A DNA stretch of 64,000 nt. It comes from DAHUXN01 sp963811805. Its GTDB lineage: Bacteria > Acidobacteriota > Terriglobia > Acidiferrales > UBA7541. The stretch lies in NCBI GenBank assembly GCA_963811805.1, contig CAWESU010000001.1:1984001-2048000 (forward strand), written 5' to 3'. The notes beneath the pieces were generated by a model that had not been told where the DNA came from, ran no database searches, and worked only from the letters and a program-made list of their open reading frames with translations. Positions 43,332 through 52,060 of this stretch are shown here, piece by piece; within the stretch, counting starts at the first letter, position 1; each line of letters starts with the position of its first letter. Made by a program: the position numbers and the translations under genes.

Positions 43332-45566
43332 ATGAGCAAACGATTCGGGCGCCGAGAAGTTTTGAAGGGTATGAGCGCAGCGTGCGCGGCGTATTTGTTG
43401 CCGGGGCAAGACGGGGCGGCCGTGGAGAGTCTTCGCGTGGCGGGGCAGGAGGTCGAGATTCAGATTGGCAAGGTGAGCGAGCACACGTTCCGGCTGAGCG
43501 TCGTTCCTCTGAAGGATGGGCAGGCGATGGCGATTCCCACCGATGGTTCGCTCGTTCGCACTGCATGGGGCGAACCGGTCGCGAAGCTGCGCGGGGCGGT
43601 GCACGCACAGAATGTGAAATGCGGCGACGCGATCATTGGGATCGCCACTGGCCCCTTGACTTTCGTAGTCTCGACGGCATCCACCGGCAAAGTTCAGCAA
43701 ATCGAAGTGGACGAAGACACGGGCGGTGTTTCCTTCGAGACCGGAGACGCTCCGCTGCTGGCCTTGGGGGAAGGCGGGCCGCAGTTTGACCGGCGCGGAT
43801 CGTTTGAGGCCATGCGCAGCGGCCAAGGCGGCTACGAGCTTGCGACCCACGGCGGGCGCGTGCCGATTCCATGGTTCATTGGAACGGCGGGCTGGGCGAT
43901 GTTTATCCATCAACCGTTTGGCACATTCGATTTCTCGGGGCCCGAGAGCAAGTTCCAGCCAAGAGATCCGGACAGCGCACTACCGTTGGACATTTTTTTT
44001 GTCACGGCTTGCGAGCCCGCGAGGATCATGGCGGAATTCGCTCGACTCACTGGGCATGCGCAGATGCCGCCGCTGTGGAGTCTGGGCTACCAACAATCGC
44101 ATCGCACGCTTGCCAGCCGGGAGGAGATTCTGGATGAGGCAAAAACGTTTCGCGAGAAGAAGCTGCCGTGCGACGCGCTGATTTATCTGGGCACGGGTTT
44201 CTGCCCGTCGGGATGGAACACGGAGAATGGATCGTTCGCGTGGAATTCGCGAGTGTTTCCCGATCCAAAAGAAATTCTTGAACGGTTGCATCAGGAGAAT
44301 TTTCGCGCGGTGCTGCATGCGGTGATCCTTACGCGAACGCTCCGCGGAACAGTGCATGATCCGTGTTCGCTGGCGCGATTCGACGAAGCAGAGGCAAGTT
44401 GCTATTGGGATGCGCATCGCAAGGATTTCGCGATGGGCGTGGACGGCTGGTGGCCAGATGAAGGCGATCCGCTGGACATCGCTTCGCGTTTGACGCGCAA
44501 CCGCATGTATTGGGAGGGACCGCAAATCGACCGGCCCAATGAGCGTCCGTATGCACTGCATCGCAACGGATACGCAGGCATGCAGAGGTATGCGTCATTT
44601 TTGTGGTCGGGAGACGTGTATTCGACTTGGCAGACGCTGAAAACACACATCCCCAATGCGATTAACACCGCGCTTTCGGGGATTCCTTACTGGGGCACGG
44701 ATATTGGCGGCTTTGTGCCGACGAAGGAATTTACGGCTGAGCTGTACCTGCGATGGTTTCAATTCGGCGCGTTCTGCACGCTATTTCGTTGCCACGGACG
44801 CGCGTGGAAATTGCGTTTGCCGTGGGGTTGGGACACGGGCGACCCCGGGCCAACGGAGATCAGTAATTACGGCGGCGCGGCGGTTCCCGATGCGAATCAA
44901 CTGCACAACGCACAGGTCGAGCCGATTTGCCGGAAGTATCTGCAGCTGCGTTACAGCATGCTGCCATATCTCTACAGCGTGGTTCGCGAATGCGCGACGA
45001 CAGGCATGCCGGTTATGCGGGCGTTGTGGCTGCACTATCCGGAAGATCCCACGGCGGTCGCGCGCGACGATGAATATTTGTGGGGTCGCGATATTCTGGT
45101 TGCTCCGGTATGCGAGAAAGGGGCGACTTCGCGGCATATCTATTTGCCGACTGGCGATTGGTATGACTTCTGGACTGGCGAATGCACGAACGGAGGACGC
45201 GAGATAACCCGCGATGTCGATCTGGAGACTTTGCCCCTTTATGTGCGGGCGGGAGCGATTCTGCCGCTGGGTCCGGTGAAGCAACACACCGGCGAGAAAG
45301 TGGATGGGCCGTTATCGGTGACAGTCTATCCCGGCGCGGATGGTTCATTCTTGCTCTACGAAGATGACGGCAAGTCGTTCGACTATCGCAAGGGCGAGTG
45401 GATGGGAATTCAAATGGATTGGAATGATTCACGGCGGGTGTTGCGGCTGCATCTTGCGCTGGGCTCGCGGATGCTGCCACCGCTGCGGAGAAATATACAG
45501 ATCAAGGTCGAGCAGGCAATACATGAAATCGTTTTTGAAGGGCGTCCAGTAGAAGTGGCAATGTAA
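43332..45566 (+). CDS. Tat-exported GH31 family glycosidase (alpha-xylosidase/alpha-glucosidase type)
   Basis: 744 residues. The N-terminus GRREVLKGMSAACAAYLLPG is a twin-arginine signal. A galactose-mutarotase-like beta domain precedes the (beta/alpha)8 barrel: MPPLWSLGYQQSH opens the barrel, GVDGWWPDEGD contains the likely nucleophile Asp376, FLWSGDVYSTW has the likely acid/base Asp428, and GIPYWGTDIGGF and RCHGRAWKLRLPW complete the site. The C-terminal beta domains follow (LPTGDWYDFWTGE). Whether it removes alpha-xylose, as in xyloglucan, or alpha-glucose cannot be settled. Its neighbours act on arabinose, so a hemicellulose side chain is plausible. Confidence 0.88.
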   Translation: MSKRFGRREVLKGMSAACAAYLLPGQDGAAVESLRVAGQEVEIQIGKVSEHTFRLSVVPLKDGQAMAIPTDGSLVRTAWGEPVAKLRGAVHAQNVKCGDAIIGIATGPLTFVVSTASTGKVQQIEVDEDTGGVSFETGDAPLLALGEGGPQFDRRGSFEAMRSGQGGYELATHGGRVPIPWFIGTAGWAMFIHQPFGTFDFSGPESKFQPRDPDSALPLDIFFVTACEPARIMAEFARLTGHAQMPPLWSLGYQQSHRTLASREEILDEAKTFREKKLPCDALIYLGTGFCPSGWNTENGSFAWNSRVFPDPKEILERLHQENFRAVLHAVILTRTLRGTVHDPCSLARFDEAEASCYWDAHRKDFAMGVDGWWPDEGDPLDIASRLTRNRMYWEGPQIDRPNERPYALHRNGYAGMQRYASFLWSGDVYSTWQTLKTHIPNAINTALSGIPYWGTDIGGFVPTKEFTAELYLRWFQFGAFCTLFRCHGRAWKLRLPWGWDTGDPGPTEISNYGGAAVPDANQLHNAQVEPICRKYLQLRYSMLPYLYSVVRECATTGMPVMRALWLHYPEDPTAVARDDEYLWGRDILVAPVCEKGATSRHIYLPTGDWYDFWTGECTNGGREITRDVDLETLPLYVRAGAILPLGPVKQHTGEKVDGPLSVTVYPGADGSFLLYEDDGKSFDYRKGEWMGIQMDWNDSRRVLRLHLALGSRMLPPLRRNIQIKVEQAIHEIVFEGRPVEVAM

Positions 45567-45582
45567 GGCCGCGCGGGAGCTT

Positions 45583-46605
45583 ATGTCAGAGGTGAGCGAG
45601 TATAGCTATAATTCAATGATGCCACCAGCAGGCCCCATGATGAGAAGTGCGCTGCGTATTGGACTGCGTGTGCTGCAGGTTGCAGCGCTGGGCCTTTTCT
45701 CGGCGGCAGCCGGCGCGCAAGTTTCCAAGAAAGCTCCCGCGTCCGACCTCTCAGTCTCCGCTCACAAGGGAATACAACTGGCGTCAGAGGGGCATTGCAA
45801 CGAAGCCCTGCCGCTCCTGAGGAGGAGCGTCCCACATATCGCTGATAGACAGCTCACCTACGGTGCGGCGATGGCCATGGCGCAGTGCGGCATGAGCACG
45901 GACCAAGAGGACGCGGCGGTGGATGCACTGGTGTTGTTGCGCCGAGAATTTCCGCACGATCCGAAGGTCCTCTATACTGCGACCCACTTCTACTCCGAGC
46001 TGGCCATGCGCGCGGCTCACGAGCTTGTAGCGACGGCTCCTCATTCGGCCGAGGTGCAGGAACTCAATGCGGAGGCGCTTCAGTCGCAAGGAAAGCTGGA
46101 CGAAGCGGCGAAGGCGTATCGCCAGATTCTGGAGCAATACCCCAACCAGCCGGGCATTCACTACCGGCTTGGCCGGATCATCTTGGCAGCGCCGCAAACA
46201 GAAAGCTCCGTGGATGACGCCAGGAAACAGTTCGAGGCGGAGCTGAAAATCGATCCAACGGCCGCATCGGCGGAATTCATGTTGGGAGATCTCGACAGGC
46301 AAGCGCAACAATGGGAGGATGCGATCGAGCATTTTGGCCGGGCGGCGAAGCTGGATGCGGGATTTTCGGAGGCATATCTCGGGCTGGGCTTGTCCCTCAA
46401 CGCTGCCGGAAAGCACGCCGAGGCGGTCGCACCGCTGGAGAACTACGTAAAGATGGAGCCGTCGGATCCCGCAGGTCACTACCAACTGGCGATAGCCTAC
46501 GCGCGCACGGGGCGGATGCAGGATGCAAATCGAGAAATAACCCTGCAACACGAAGCCGAGAAGAAGGCGCAGTCGGCGCCGCAGGATCCGCGCTCGCAAG
46601 ACTAA
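45583..46605 (+). CDS. Exported TPR protein
   Basis: 340 residues. A hydrophobic segment near residues 25-45 (IGLRVLQVAALGLFSAAAGAQ) is a signal peptide, though the exact start among several Met codons is uncertain. Residues 55-320 form about seven TPR units (EAAKAYRQILEQYPNQPGIHYRLGRI is typical), which mediate protein contacts. It lies 16 bases after the GH31 stop and converges on a CRTAC1 gene. With a similar TPR protein at 50401, it may serve as a periplasmic partner of the CRTAC1 proteins; this is inference from repeated co-occurrence. Confidence 0.78.
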   Translation: MSEVSEYSYNSMMPPAGPMMRSALRIGLRVLQVAALGLFSAAAGAQVSKKAPASDLSVSAHKGIQLASEGHCNEALPLLRRSVPHIADRQLTYGAAMAMAQCGMSTDQEDAAVDALVLLRREFPHDPKVLYTATHFYSELAMRAAHELVATAPHSAEVQELNAEALQSQGKLDEAAKAYRQILEQYPNQPGIHYRLGRIILAAPQTESSVDDARKQFEAELKIDPTAASAEFMLGDLDRQAQQWEDAIEHFGRAAKLDAGFSEAYLGLGLSLNAAGKHAEAVAPLENYVKMEPSDPAGHYQLAIAYARTGRMQDANREITLQHEAEKKAQSAPQDPRSQD

Positions 46606-46648
46606 GAGTAAGTCAATTCAACGAATTGGCTGACACCGGCCGCCGGGG

Positions 46649-48388
46649 TTATTGCCGCTTTGCTTGGCCCTCGACAATCGTGATGTAACGATCGATGGGA
46701 AGGTCGGTGAAGCGCTCGGTGGCCCCTCCGGGCAAAGGCCACTTTACTTCGAGGGAATCAATTCGGGTGCGCTGTCCGATGCCCAACACCATTCGCGGAT
46801 CATGCGAGGAAAGATAACTGCCGCCTCCCACCTTGAAGCGATGGCGTTTCAGATCGCCGGCTTGATAGGTGACGAGAGCGCCGATGGCGTCAATGTTTGA
46901 ACGCTTGCCGATGAGCCGAAGGCCCAGCCAGTGATTTTGCCGGCAGGCGTTATTCTGCAACAAGATCGGCGCAGCATCATTCACGGCGACCAGAACATCC
47001 ACAGAGCCATCGTTATCGAAATCCCCCAGCGCCATCCCGCGTCCGGCAATGGGTTCCGCGAATATCGGGCCGCTCGAGGCGCTGATGTTCCGGAAATCGT
47101 GCCCGGTGTTACGGAAGAGAAGCATCGGCTCGCGATAGGTGACGCCCTGCATGTGATTTTCGACCGCGATGTCAGGATGGCCGTTGCAGAGCAGAAGGTC
47201 GAGCTCGCCGTCGTTGTCGAAGTCAAAGAACTTCACGCCCCAGCCGCTCATCATTTTGGTGGTGAGCCCGATCGCGTCGGACAGGGCAACATCGGTGAAC
47301 GTTTCGTCCTTGTTGTTGTGGTAGAGCGAAAACATCTCGTGGTCGACGTTGGAGACGAAAAGATCAACCCACCCATCCTGGTCGTAATCGGCGGCGTCGA
47401 CGCCCATGCCCGACCGCGCGCGGCCGAATGAGTTGTAGCCGACGCCGGAAAGCAGGCCGATATCGGAGAATTTGCCTTTGCCGCCGTTGAGAAAGAGAGA
47501 ATTCGCGACCGTGTCGTTCGAGACGAAAAGGTCCATCAGGCCGTCGTTATTGACGTCGCAGGCGGCCACGCCCCAGGCCTTAGCAGGCGAACTGGCGATG
47601 CCTGATTCTTTGCTCACGTCCGTGAAAGTGCCGTCGCCGTTGTTGTGGTAGAGCCAAGACTGCGTGGGCTTGTAGGCGTCCGGTTTGCAGTACCAGCGCT
47701 CGCCGGTCAGGCTGTTTCCGCAGAATTTATTCTTGGCTTTATCCCAGTCTGCGAACTGACAGACGAACAAATCCAGGCGTCCGTCGTTGTCGTAGTCAAA
47801 CCAAGCCGCGCTAGTGGCCCAGCCAGGCGCAGCGAGTCCCGCTTTCTCAGTCACGTCCGTGAACGTGCCATCGCCGTTGTTGTGGTAGAGAATGCTGCGC
47901 GGATATTGCGTGATGTAAATATCGGGGAATCCGTCGCGATCATAGTCGCCCACGGCCACGCCCATGCCGTAAGCGTTTCCGGCGACTCCCGCTTTTTCGG
48001 TAACATCGGTGAAAGTGCCGTTGCGATTGTTGCGATAGAGAGCATTTCGCAACGGGCGAGGAGGGCTATAAAAATCGCATTTTCCGCCGTTCACGAGGTA
48101 GATATCCATCCAACCGTCGTTGTCGTAATCGAGGAACGCGCAGCCGGCCCCGAGGGTTTCGGGCTCATACATGTTGGGGGAAATTCCCGCGACGTGAACC
48201 CATGAGATGCCGCTTTTCGAGCTGGGAATGATTTCAAAGGCCGGAGCGGCATTTGGGTATGGGGGGGACGCAAGAGCACGAGCGAAATTTGGTCCTCGGC
48301 AGAAGCCTGCCAGTCCCGACCAGCCCAACAGCTGAAGCAAACGGCGCCGTGAAAATGTGCTGGATCGATTCGCTGATCTCTTGGACAC
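46649..48388 (-). CDS. Tat-exported CRTAC1-family protein (FG-GAP plus ASPIC/UnbV)
   Basis: About 580 residues from GTG 48388, which has AAGGAG just upstream; an in-frame TTG at 48433 is weaker. The signal STFSRRRLLQLLGWSGLAGF is of twin-arginine type. FG-GAP blades with FLDYDNDGWMDIYLVNGG, VGDYDRDGFPDIYI and similar calcium loops alternate with NNGDGTFTDV segments, and the C-terminus has the ASPIC/UnbV part (GLRLIGKRSNIDAIGALV, LEVKWPLPGG). It is divergent from another CRTAC1 gene, and the operator at 48476 lies 88 bases upstream of this start. Function unknown; likely extracellular binding. Confidence 0.85.
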   Translation of the reverse strand: MSKRSANRSSTFSRRRLLQLLGWSGLAGFCRGPNFARALASPPYPNAAPAFEIIPSSKSGISWVHVAGISPNMYEPETLGAGCAFLDYDNDGWMDIYLVNGGKCDFYSPPRPLRNALYRNNRNGTFTDVTEKAGVAGNAYGMGVAVGDYDRDGFPDIYITQYPRSILYHNNGDGTFTDVTEKAGLAAPGWATSAAWFDYDNDGRLDLFVCQFADWDKAKNKFCGNSLTGERWYCKPDAYKPTQSWLYHNNGDGTFTDVSKESGIASSPAKAWGVAACDVNNDGLMDLFVSNDTVANSLFLNGGKGKFSDIGLLSGVGYNSFGRARSGMGVDAADYDQDGWVDLFVSNVDHEMFSLYHNNKDETFTDVALSDAIGLTTKMMSGWGVKFFDFDNDGELDLLLCNGHPDIAVENHMQGVTYREPMLLFRNTGHDFRNISASSGPIFAEPIAGRGMALGDFDNDGSVDVLVAVNDAAPILLQNNACRQNHWLGLRLIGKRSNIDAIGALVTYQAGDLKRHRFKVGGGSYLSSHDPRMVLGIGQRTRIDSLEVKWPLPGGATERFTDLPIDRYITIVEGQAKRQ

Positions 48389-48475
48389 CCCGCTCCTTCC
48401 GCGGCTACGATAACTGCAAGGCCCGCCTTCCAACGACCCGGCGGAAAACTGCCGGCTGATTAGCTGGTCTGAAAA

Positions 48476-48487
48476 GGAAACGTTTTC
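48476..48487. promoter_or_regulatory. LacI-type operator between two divergent CRTAC1 genes
   Basis: GGAAACGTTTTC, extended as AGGAAACGTTTTCCT with a near-perfect two-fold symmetry. It lies 88 bases from the leftward start and 139 bases from the rightward start. Confidence 0.6.
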
Positions 48488-48625
48488 CTGTTACATTGAA
48501 CGAGGAAAGAATACCAACAAATCTTGCAGGTCGGGATAACGACGGAGAAGATTTTTCCCGATGCCGTCGACTCTCAGGCATAAACGCTCGAAGCGGTTTG
48601 GATTTTGTACGGACAAAACTCCATC

Positions 48626-50356
48626 GTGAAAACGTTGTCTGAAATCTCTCGAAGAGAGTTGCTGAAGTGCATGGGCCTGACGCTGGCCGCCTCTCCCTTA
48701 TCGCGGCTCAGCACACATAGGACTCCGGCGGTCAAGTTCGTCGACGTTGCGCAGCCTGCGGGAATTCGCTTTCGGCATGACAACGCCACGTCCGCGGAAA
48801 AATATCTGATCGAAACCATGGGATCGGGGTGTGCGTGGATTGATTACGACCAGGATGGCCTGCTGGATCTGTATCTGGTGAACGGAGCGGCCACGCGCGT
48901 TTACACTCCACCACACGCTTTGCGCAGCGCTCTCTATCACAACAACGGAGACGGAACGTTCACGGATGTGACGGAAAAAGCTGGGGTCGGCGCGGAAGGC
49001 CTGTTTGGCATGGGCGTGGCGGTTGGGGACTACGATAATGATGGATTCCCGGATTTGCTGGTTCTCGGTTATGGGAGATGCATTCTTTACCACAACAACG
49101 GAAATGGAACGTTCAGCGATGTAACCGTGCGCGCCGGAATTGCAAACACCGGCCGATGGGCATCGAGCGCGGCGTGGTTTGATTATGACAATGACGGCCG
49201 ACTGGATTTGGTGATCGCGAACTACATCGACTGGTCGCCGGATCGCAACTTCTGGTGTGGTGACCACGGTCCAGGCATGCGCAGCTACTGCCATCCCGAC
49301 GATTACAACGGCCAATCCCCAACGCTCTACCATAATAATGGTGATGGAACCTTTACGGACGTGAGCAAGAAATCCGGCTTGGGATTGAAACCGGGCAATG
49401 GTCTTGGCGTCGTGACGTTCGATTATGACGATGACGGGTGGCAAGACGTTTTTATTGCAAACGACTCGATGGCGAATTTTCTCTTCCACAACAATCGAGA
49501 CGGGACATTTCACGAAGTGGGCTATGTCGCCGGCGTGGCGGTGAGCGCCGACGGTCTACCTGAAGCGGGCATGGGAACCGATGCGGCAGACATCACTGGC
49601 AATGGGCGGATGGACCTCGTTGTGACGCATCTTGACTCTCAACTTGCGCGACTCTATCGCAACATGGGAGATGGAACATTTGATGACGCCACCCTGCAAT
49701 CTCAACTCGGTTACGCAACATTCCACATGAGCGGTTTCGGTGCGCGGTTTATGGACTACGACAATGACGGAGCGCGTGACGTTTTCATGGCCAATGGACA
49801 TGTTCTCGATAACATCGAGCGCTACAATTCTGCCGTTCAGTACGCAGAGCCGAAGCTGATGTTCCGAAACCTTGGCAAAGGAATATTCAGGAATGTGAGC
49901 GACCAACTGGGAGCAGATTTTCTTTTGCCGCGGGTGAGCCGTGGGGCGGCCGTGGGAGATTTCGATAATGACGGCGACCTGGACATTCTGGTGAACAATA
50001 ACGGCGAAGCGCCGCAATTGCTTCGCAACGATGGCGGGAACGCCAATCATTGGCTCCAGATTTTTCTGATCGGAACGAAGTCGAACCGTGATGGCGTAGG
50101 CGCGCGGATCAAACTGGTAGCAGGCGATCTGGTTCTCTATGACCAGAGAAAAGGTGGAATGAGCTATCAATCCGCGCAGGATCCACGGCTTCATTTCGGC
50201 CTCGGAGATCACCAAATAGTGGATTCATTGCACGTTCTCTGGCCAAGCGGAGCGGCAACGACACTGCTGAATCTCAAGGCCGACCAGATCATTACCGTCA
50301 AAGAAGGCCAGGGCCTGATGGATTGGCCCTTCCCCAGAATTCCTCAACAGAAGTAA
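48626..50356 (+). CDS. Tat-exported CRTAC1-family protein (FG-GAP plus ASPIC/UnbV)
   Basis: About 576 residues from GTG 48626; a TTG at 48605 is the longest in-frame option. The signal ISRRELLKCMGLTLAASPL fits the twin-arginine consensus. The repeats (WIDYDQDGLLDLYLVNGA, VGDYDNDGFPDLLVLG, FDYDDDGWQDVFI) form an FG-GAP propeller and the C-terminal domain has FLIGTKSNRDGVGARIKLV and LHVLWPSG. It shares its promoter region with the leftward CRTAC1 gene. A second operator-like sequence (48628-48639, GAAAACGTTGTC) overlaps its first codons. Confidence 0.85.
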   Translation: MKTLSEISRRELLKCMGLTLAASPLSRLSTHRTPAVKFVDVAQPAGIRFRHDNATSAEKYLIETMGSGCAWIDYDQDGLLDLYLVNGAATRVYTPPHALRSALYHNNGDGTFTDVTEKAGVGAEGLFGMGVAVGDYDNDGFPDLLVLGYGRCILYHNNGNGTFSDVTVRAGIANTGRWASSAAWFDYDNDGRLDLVIANYIDWSPDRNFWCGDHGPGMRSYCHPDDYNGQSPTLYHNNGDGTFTDVSKKSGLGLKPGNGLGVVTFDYDDDGWQDVFIANDSMANFLFHNNRDGTFHEVGYVAGVAVSADGLPEAGMGTDAADITGNGRMDLVVTHLDSQLARLYRNMGDGTFDDATLQSQLGYATFHMSGFGARFMDYDNDGARDVFMANGHVLDNIERYNSAVQYAEPKLMFRNLGKGIFRNVSDQLGADFLLPRVSRGAAVGDFDNDGDLDILVNNNGEAPQLLRNDGGNANHWLQIFLIGTKSNRDGVGARIKLVAGDLVLYDQRKGGMSYQSAQDPRLHFGLGDHQIVDSLHVLWPSGAATTLLNLKADQIITVKEGQGLMDWPFPRIPQQK

Positions 50357-50400
50357 ACTCGCTCGAACAAATTGGTGACGGCGCATTGCGGAGCCGCTAG

Positions 50401-51546
50401 CTATTGCGATGGCTTTCGGATGGCACGCCCGGACGCAACATAGCTGGGCTTGCTGGGTGAATCCGCCTTATATTTCTGAGCTTGCTCTTGATTCAGCTCG
50501 GAAAGTATCGCCAGCATCTGCTGCTCTTCGTCAACATGCCCTTTCCTATGGTAGGCAATTGCCAGATGCGAATAGACTGCGGTGTTTGTCGGGGCGAGTC
50601 GCCGCGCTTGTTCGAGATGGATGACGGCATCATCCAGGCGTCCGGCCTCGAGGAAAAACTCGCCGAGGGCGAGTTGCGACGCTGCGTAATTGGGGCGTTC
50701 CGTGACCGATTTCTCCAGAGCTGCTTGCGCCTCTGCGAAAAGGGGCTGATCCGGAAGCGTGCCCGCACGCACCACCGCATCTCCGAAAATCGTTAGCAGA
50801 ATGTAATTTTCATGGCCCGACTGAATTGCCTGCCGGGTGATCTTGATCGCACCCCGGATGTCGCCCTCGAGAAGGTCATCTTGGCCGAGGGCCATGTAGG
50901 AAATGTCGGTTCCAGGGGCCAGTCTAGTAGCCGTTTCGTAATCAGAGTTTGCCAGGCCGGGCTGATTTTGAAATGTTAGGAAAACGCCTCGTTCGTAATG
51001 CAGCCGAGCGGAATGCGGCAGATGCCCGAGCCCAACATTTAAAACCTCGACGCCAAGATCATAAGATTCGTGATCCATGCAGGCGTCGGCGACCAAGAGG
51101 TAAAGCTTTTCGTCGAGCGGAGTCTGCTGGACGGCTTGCTGAAATGCGGAGAATGCCTTCTCGGGCTGAGCAGCACCGACATAGGCTTGGGCGAGCAGAT
51201 TATTCACTGCGGGGGTTGAGCGCCCTTCATCCTTGAGTGAGTCCAGAGTTTGGATCGCTTGATTGAACTGAGACGTTCCCACATAGCACAAAGCAAGATT
51301 GAAGTTGGCGGCATATTCATCAACAACATGACCGCGCGCCGCCAGAAAATGAGGAATTGCTTCGGAAAAAAGCCCCTGTTGGGTCAGTTTAGTCCCTGCT
51401 TGAAGCTCAGACTCTGCTCCCGAGGATTGGTTCGATTGACCTGTCGGAGAGCTGAACGGAACATCAAGCCTGGTGGAGGCAAAGGCCGGCCCTAGGGCAC
51501 AAAAGATCAAGGTCAGAGTTGCAATGGCACGCGTGCGGATATGCAT
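50401..51546 (-). CDS. Exported TPR protein
   Basis: 381 residues. The signal peptide is ATLTLIFCALGPAFAS. Residues 45-350 hold eight or nine TPR units (for example AIPHFLAARGHVVDEYAANFNLALCYVG and AVIHLEQARRLAPTNTAVYSHLAIAYHRKG). The protein is likely a periplasmic scaffold. It is convergent with the CRTAC1 gene ending at 50356, and divergent from the Oar-like receptor. The perfect palindrome at 51659 lies 113 bases upstream. It resembles the TPR protein at 45583 in layout but not closely in sequence. Confidence 0.8.
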   Translation of the reverse strand: MHIRTRAIATLTLIFCALGPAFASTRLDVPFSSPTGQSNQSSGAESELQAGTKLTQQGLFSEAIPHFLAARGHVVDEYAANFNLALCYVGTSQFNQAIQTLDSLKDEGRSTPAVNNLLAQAYVGAAQPEKAFSAFQQAVQQTPLDEKLYLLVADACMDHESYDLGVEVLNVGLGHLPHSARLHYERGVFLTFQNQPGLANSDYETATRLAPGTDISYMALGQDDLLEGDIRGAIKITRQAIQSGHENYILLTIFGDAVVRAGTLPDQPLFAEAQAALEKSVTERPNYAASQLALGEFFLEAGRLDDAVIHLEQARRLAPTNTAVYSHLAIAYHRKGHVDEEQQMLAILSELNQEQAQKYKADSPSKPSYVASGRAIRKPSQ

Positions 51547-51658
51547 CGAAGAAGCTCGCCACCCTCATCAGCTTCACGCTCAACCGAAACTCGGCTGTAG
51601 TTGTTCTAACACAGTTGAGCACTTTGAGCGACTTCGCCAGGTTGGGAAGGGGTGGTCT

Positions 51659-51670
51659 GTAAACGTTTAC
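51659..51670. promoter_or_regulatory. Perfect LacI-type operator
   Basis: GTAAACGTTTAC is a perfect 12-base palindrome with the central CpG typical of LacI/GalR operators. It lies 113 bases upstream of the leftward TPR gene and about 106 bases upstream of the receptor promoter -35 element. Confidence 0.7.
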
Positions 51671-51775
51671 CATCGCGATGAAGCGCTTGCCGTGTAGGCG
51701 CTGGCCGGCGCAGTTGGTCGCCACAATAAGTCGCGAAGAATCACCAAACCGTGGCAAAAACTTTTAAGATTTGGC

Positions 51776-51805
51776 TTGACATCCACTATGAATGGATTGT
51801 AAAAA
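51776..51805 (+). promoter_or_regulatory. Promoter candidate of the TonB-dependent receptor
   Basis: A consensus TTGACA at 51776-51781 is followed after 18 bases by TAAAAA at 51800-51805. The start would fall near 51812, upstream of the operator at 51853. The -10 element is weak, as expected of a regulated promoter. Confidence 0.45.
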
Positions 51806-51852
51806 ATCTGCCATCAATTGGGAACCTTGTGTCCTTGGAGTGAGCTGTTTGA

Positions 51853-51864
51853 GTAAGCGTTTAC
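51853..51864. promoter_or_regulatory. LacI-type operator downstream of the receptor promoter
   Basis: GTAAGCGTTTAC, one mismatch from the palindrome at 51659, with flanks extending it to AGTAAGCGTTTACT. Two sites about 194 bases apart could allow DNA looping, as in the lac system; this is inference. Confidence 0.6.
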
Positions 51865-52060
51865 TTGGAACTTTGAGCCAACGTCGGATCAGCCGGTCGA
51901 CGGCCTCCGCAGCATTGTCGATTTTTTTCTCGGTACGGAATTGTCGCCGTGGCTTTCGTGCAGCCCCCAAAGCCTTTTCGAGCATTTCGATTATTTTGTG
52001 TCAGCAGATCAGTTGTGGCGTGTGGGTACCAAGTCGTGGGCGTAATTTAAGGAGGAGATT

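Larger units (their letters stand above)
51547..52060. other. 514-base divergent regulatory region between a TPR gene and the TonB receptor
   Basis: No convincing gene is present. It holds a perfect LacI-type palindrome (51659-51670), a promoter candidate facing the receptor (51776-51805), a second operator (51853-51864), a long leader of about 250 bases and a consensus Shine-Dalgarno AAGGAGG just before the ATG at 52061. Confidence 0.6.

Noticed and set aside
44141..44152. AAACGTTT core inside the GH31 gene
   Set aside because: The outer bases break the palindrome (AAAAACGTTTCG) and the site is mid-gene.
48934..49366. Recurrent DNA blocks encoding GDGTFTDV-like segments, considered as CRISPR or direct repeats
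   Set aside because: The copies are in-frame FG-GAP repeat codons of the CRTAC1 genes with irregular spacing and diverged sequence.
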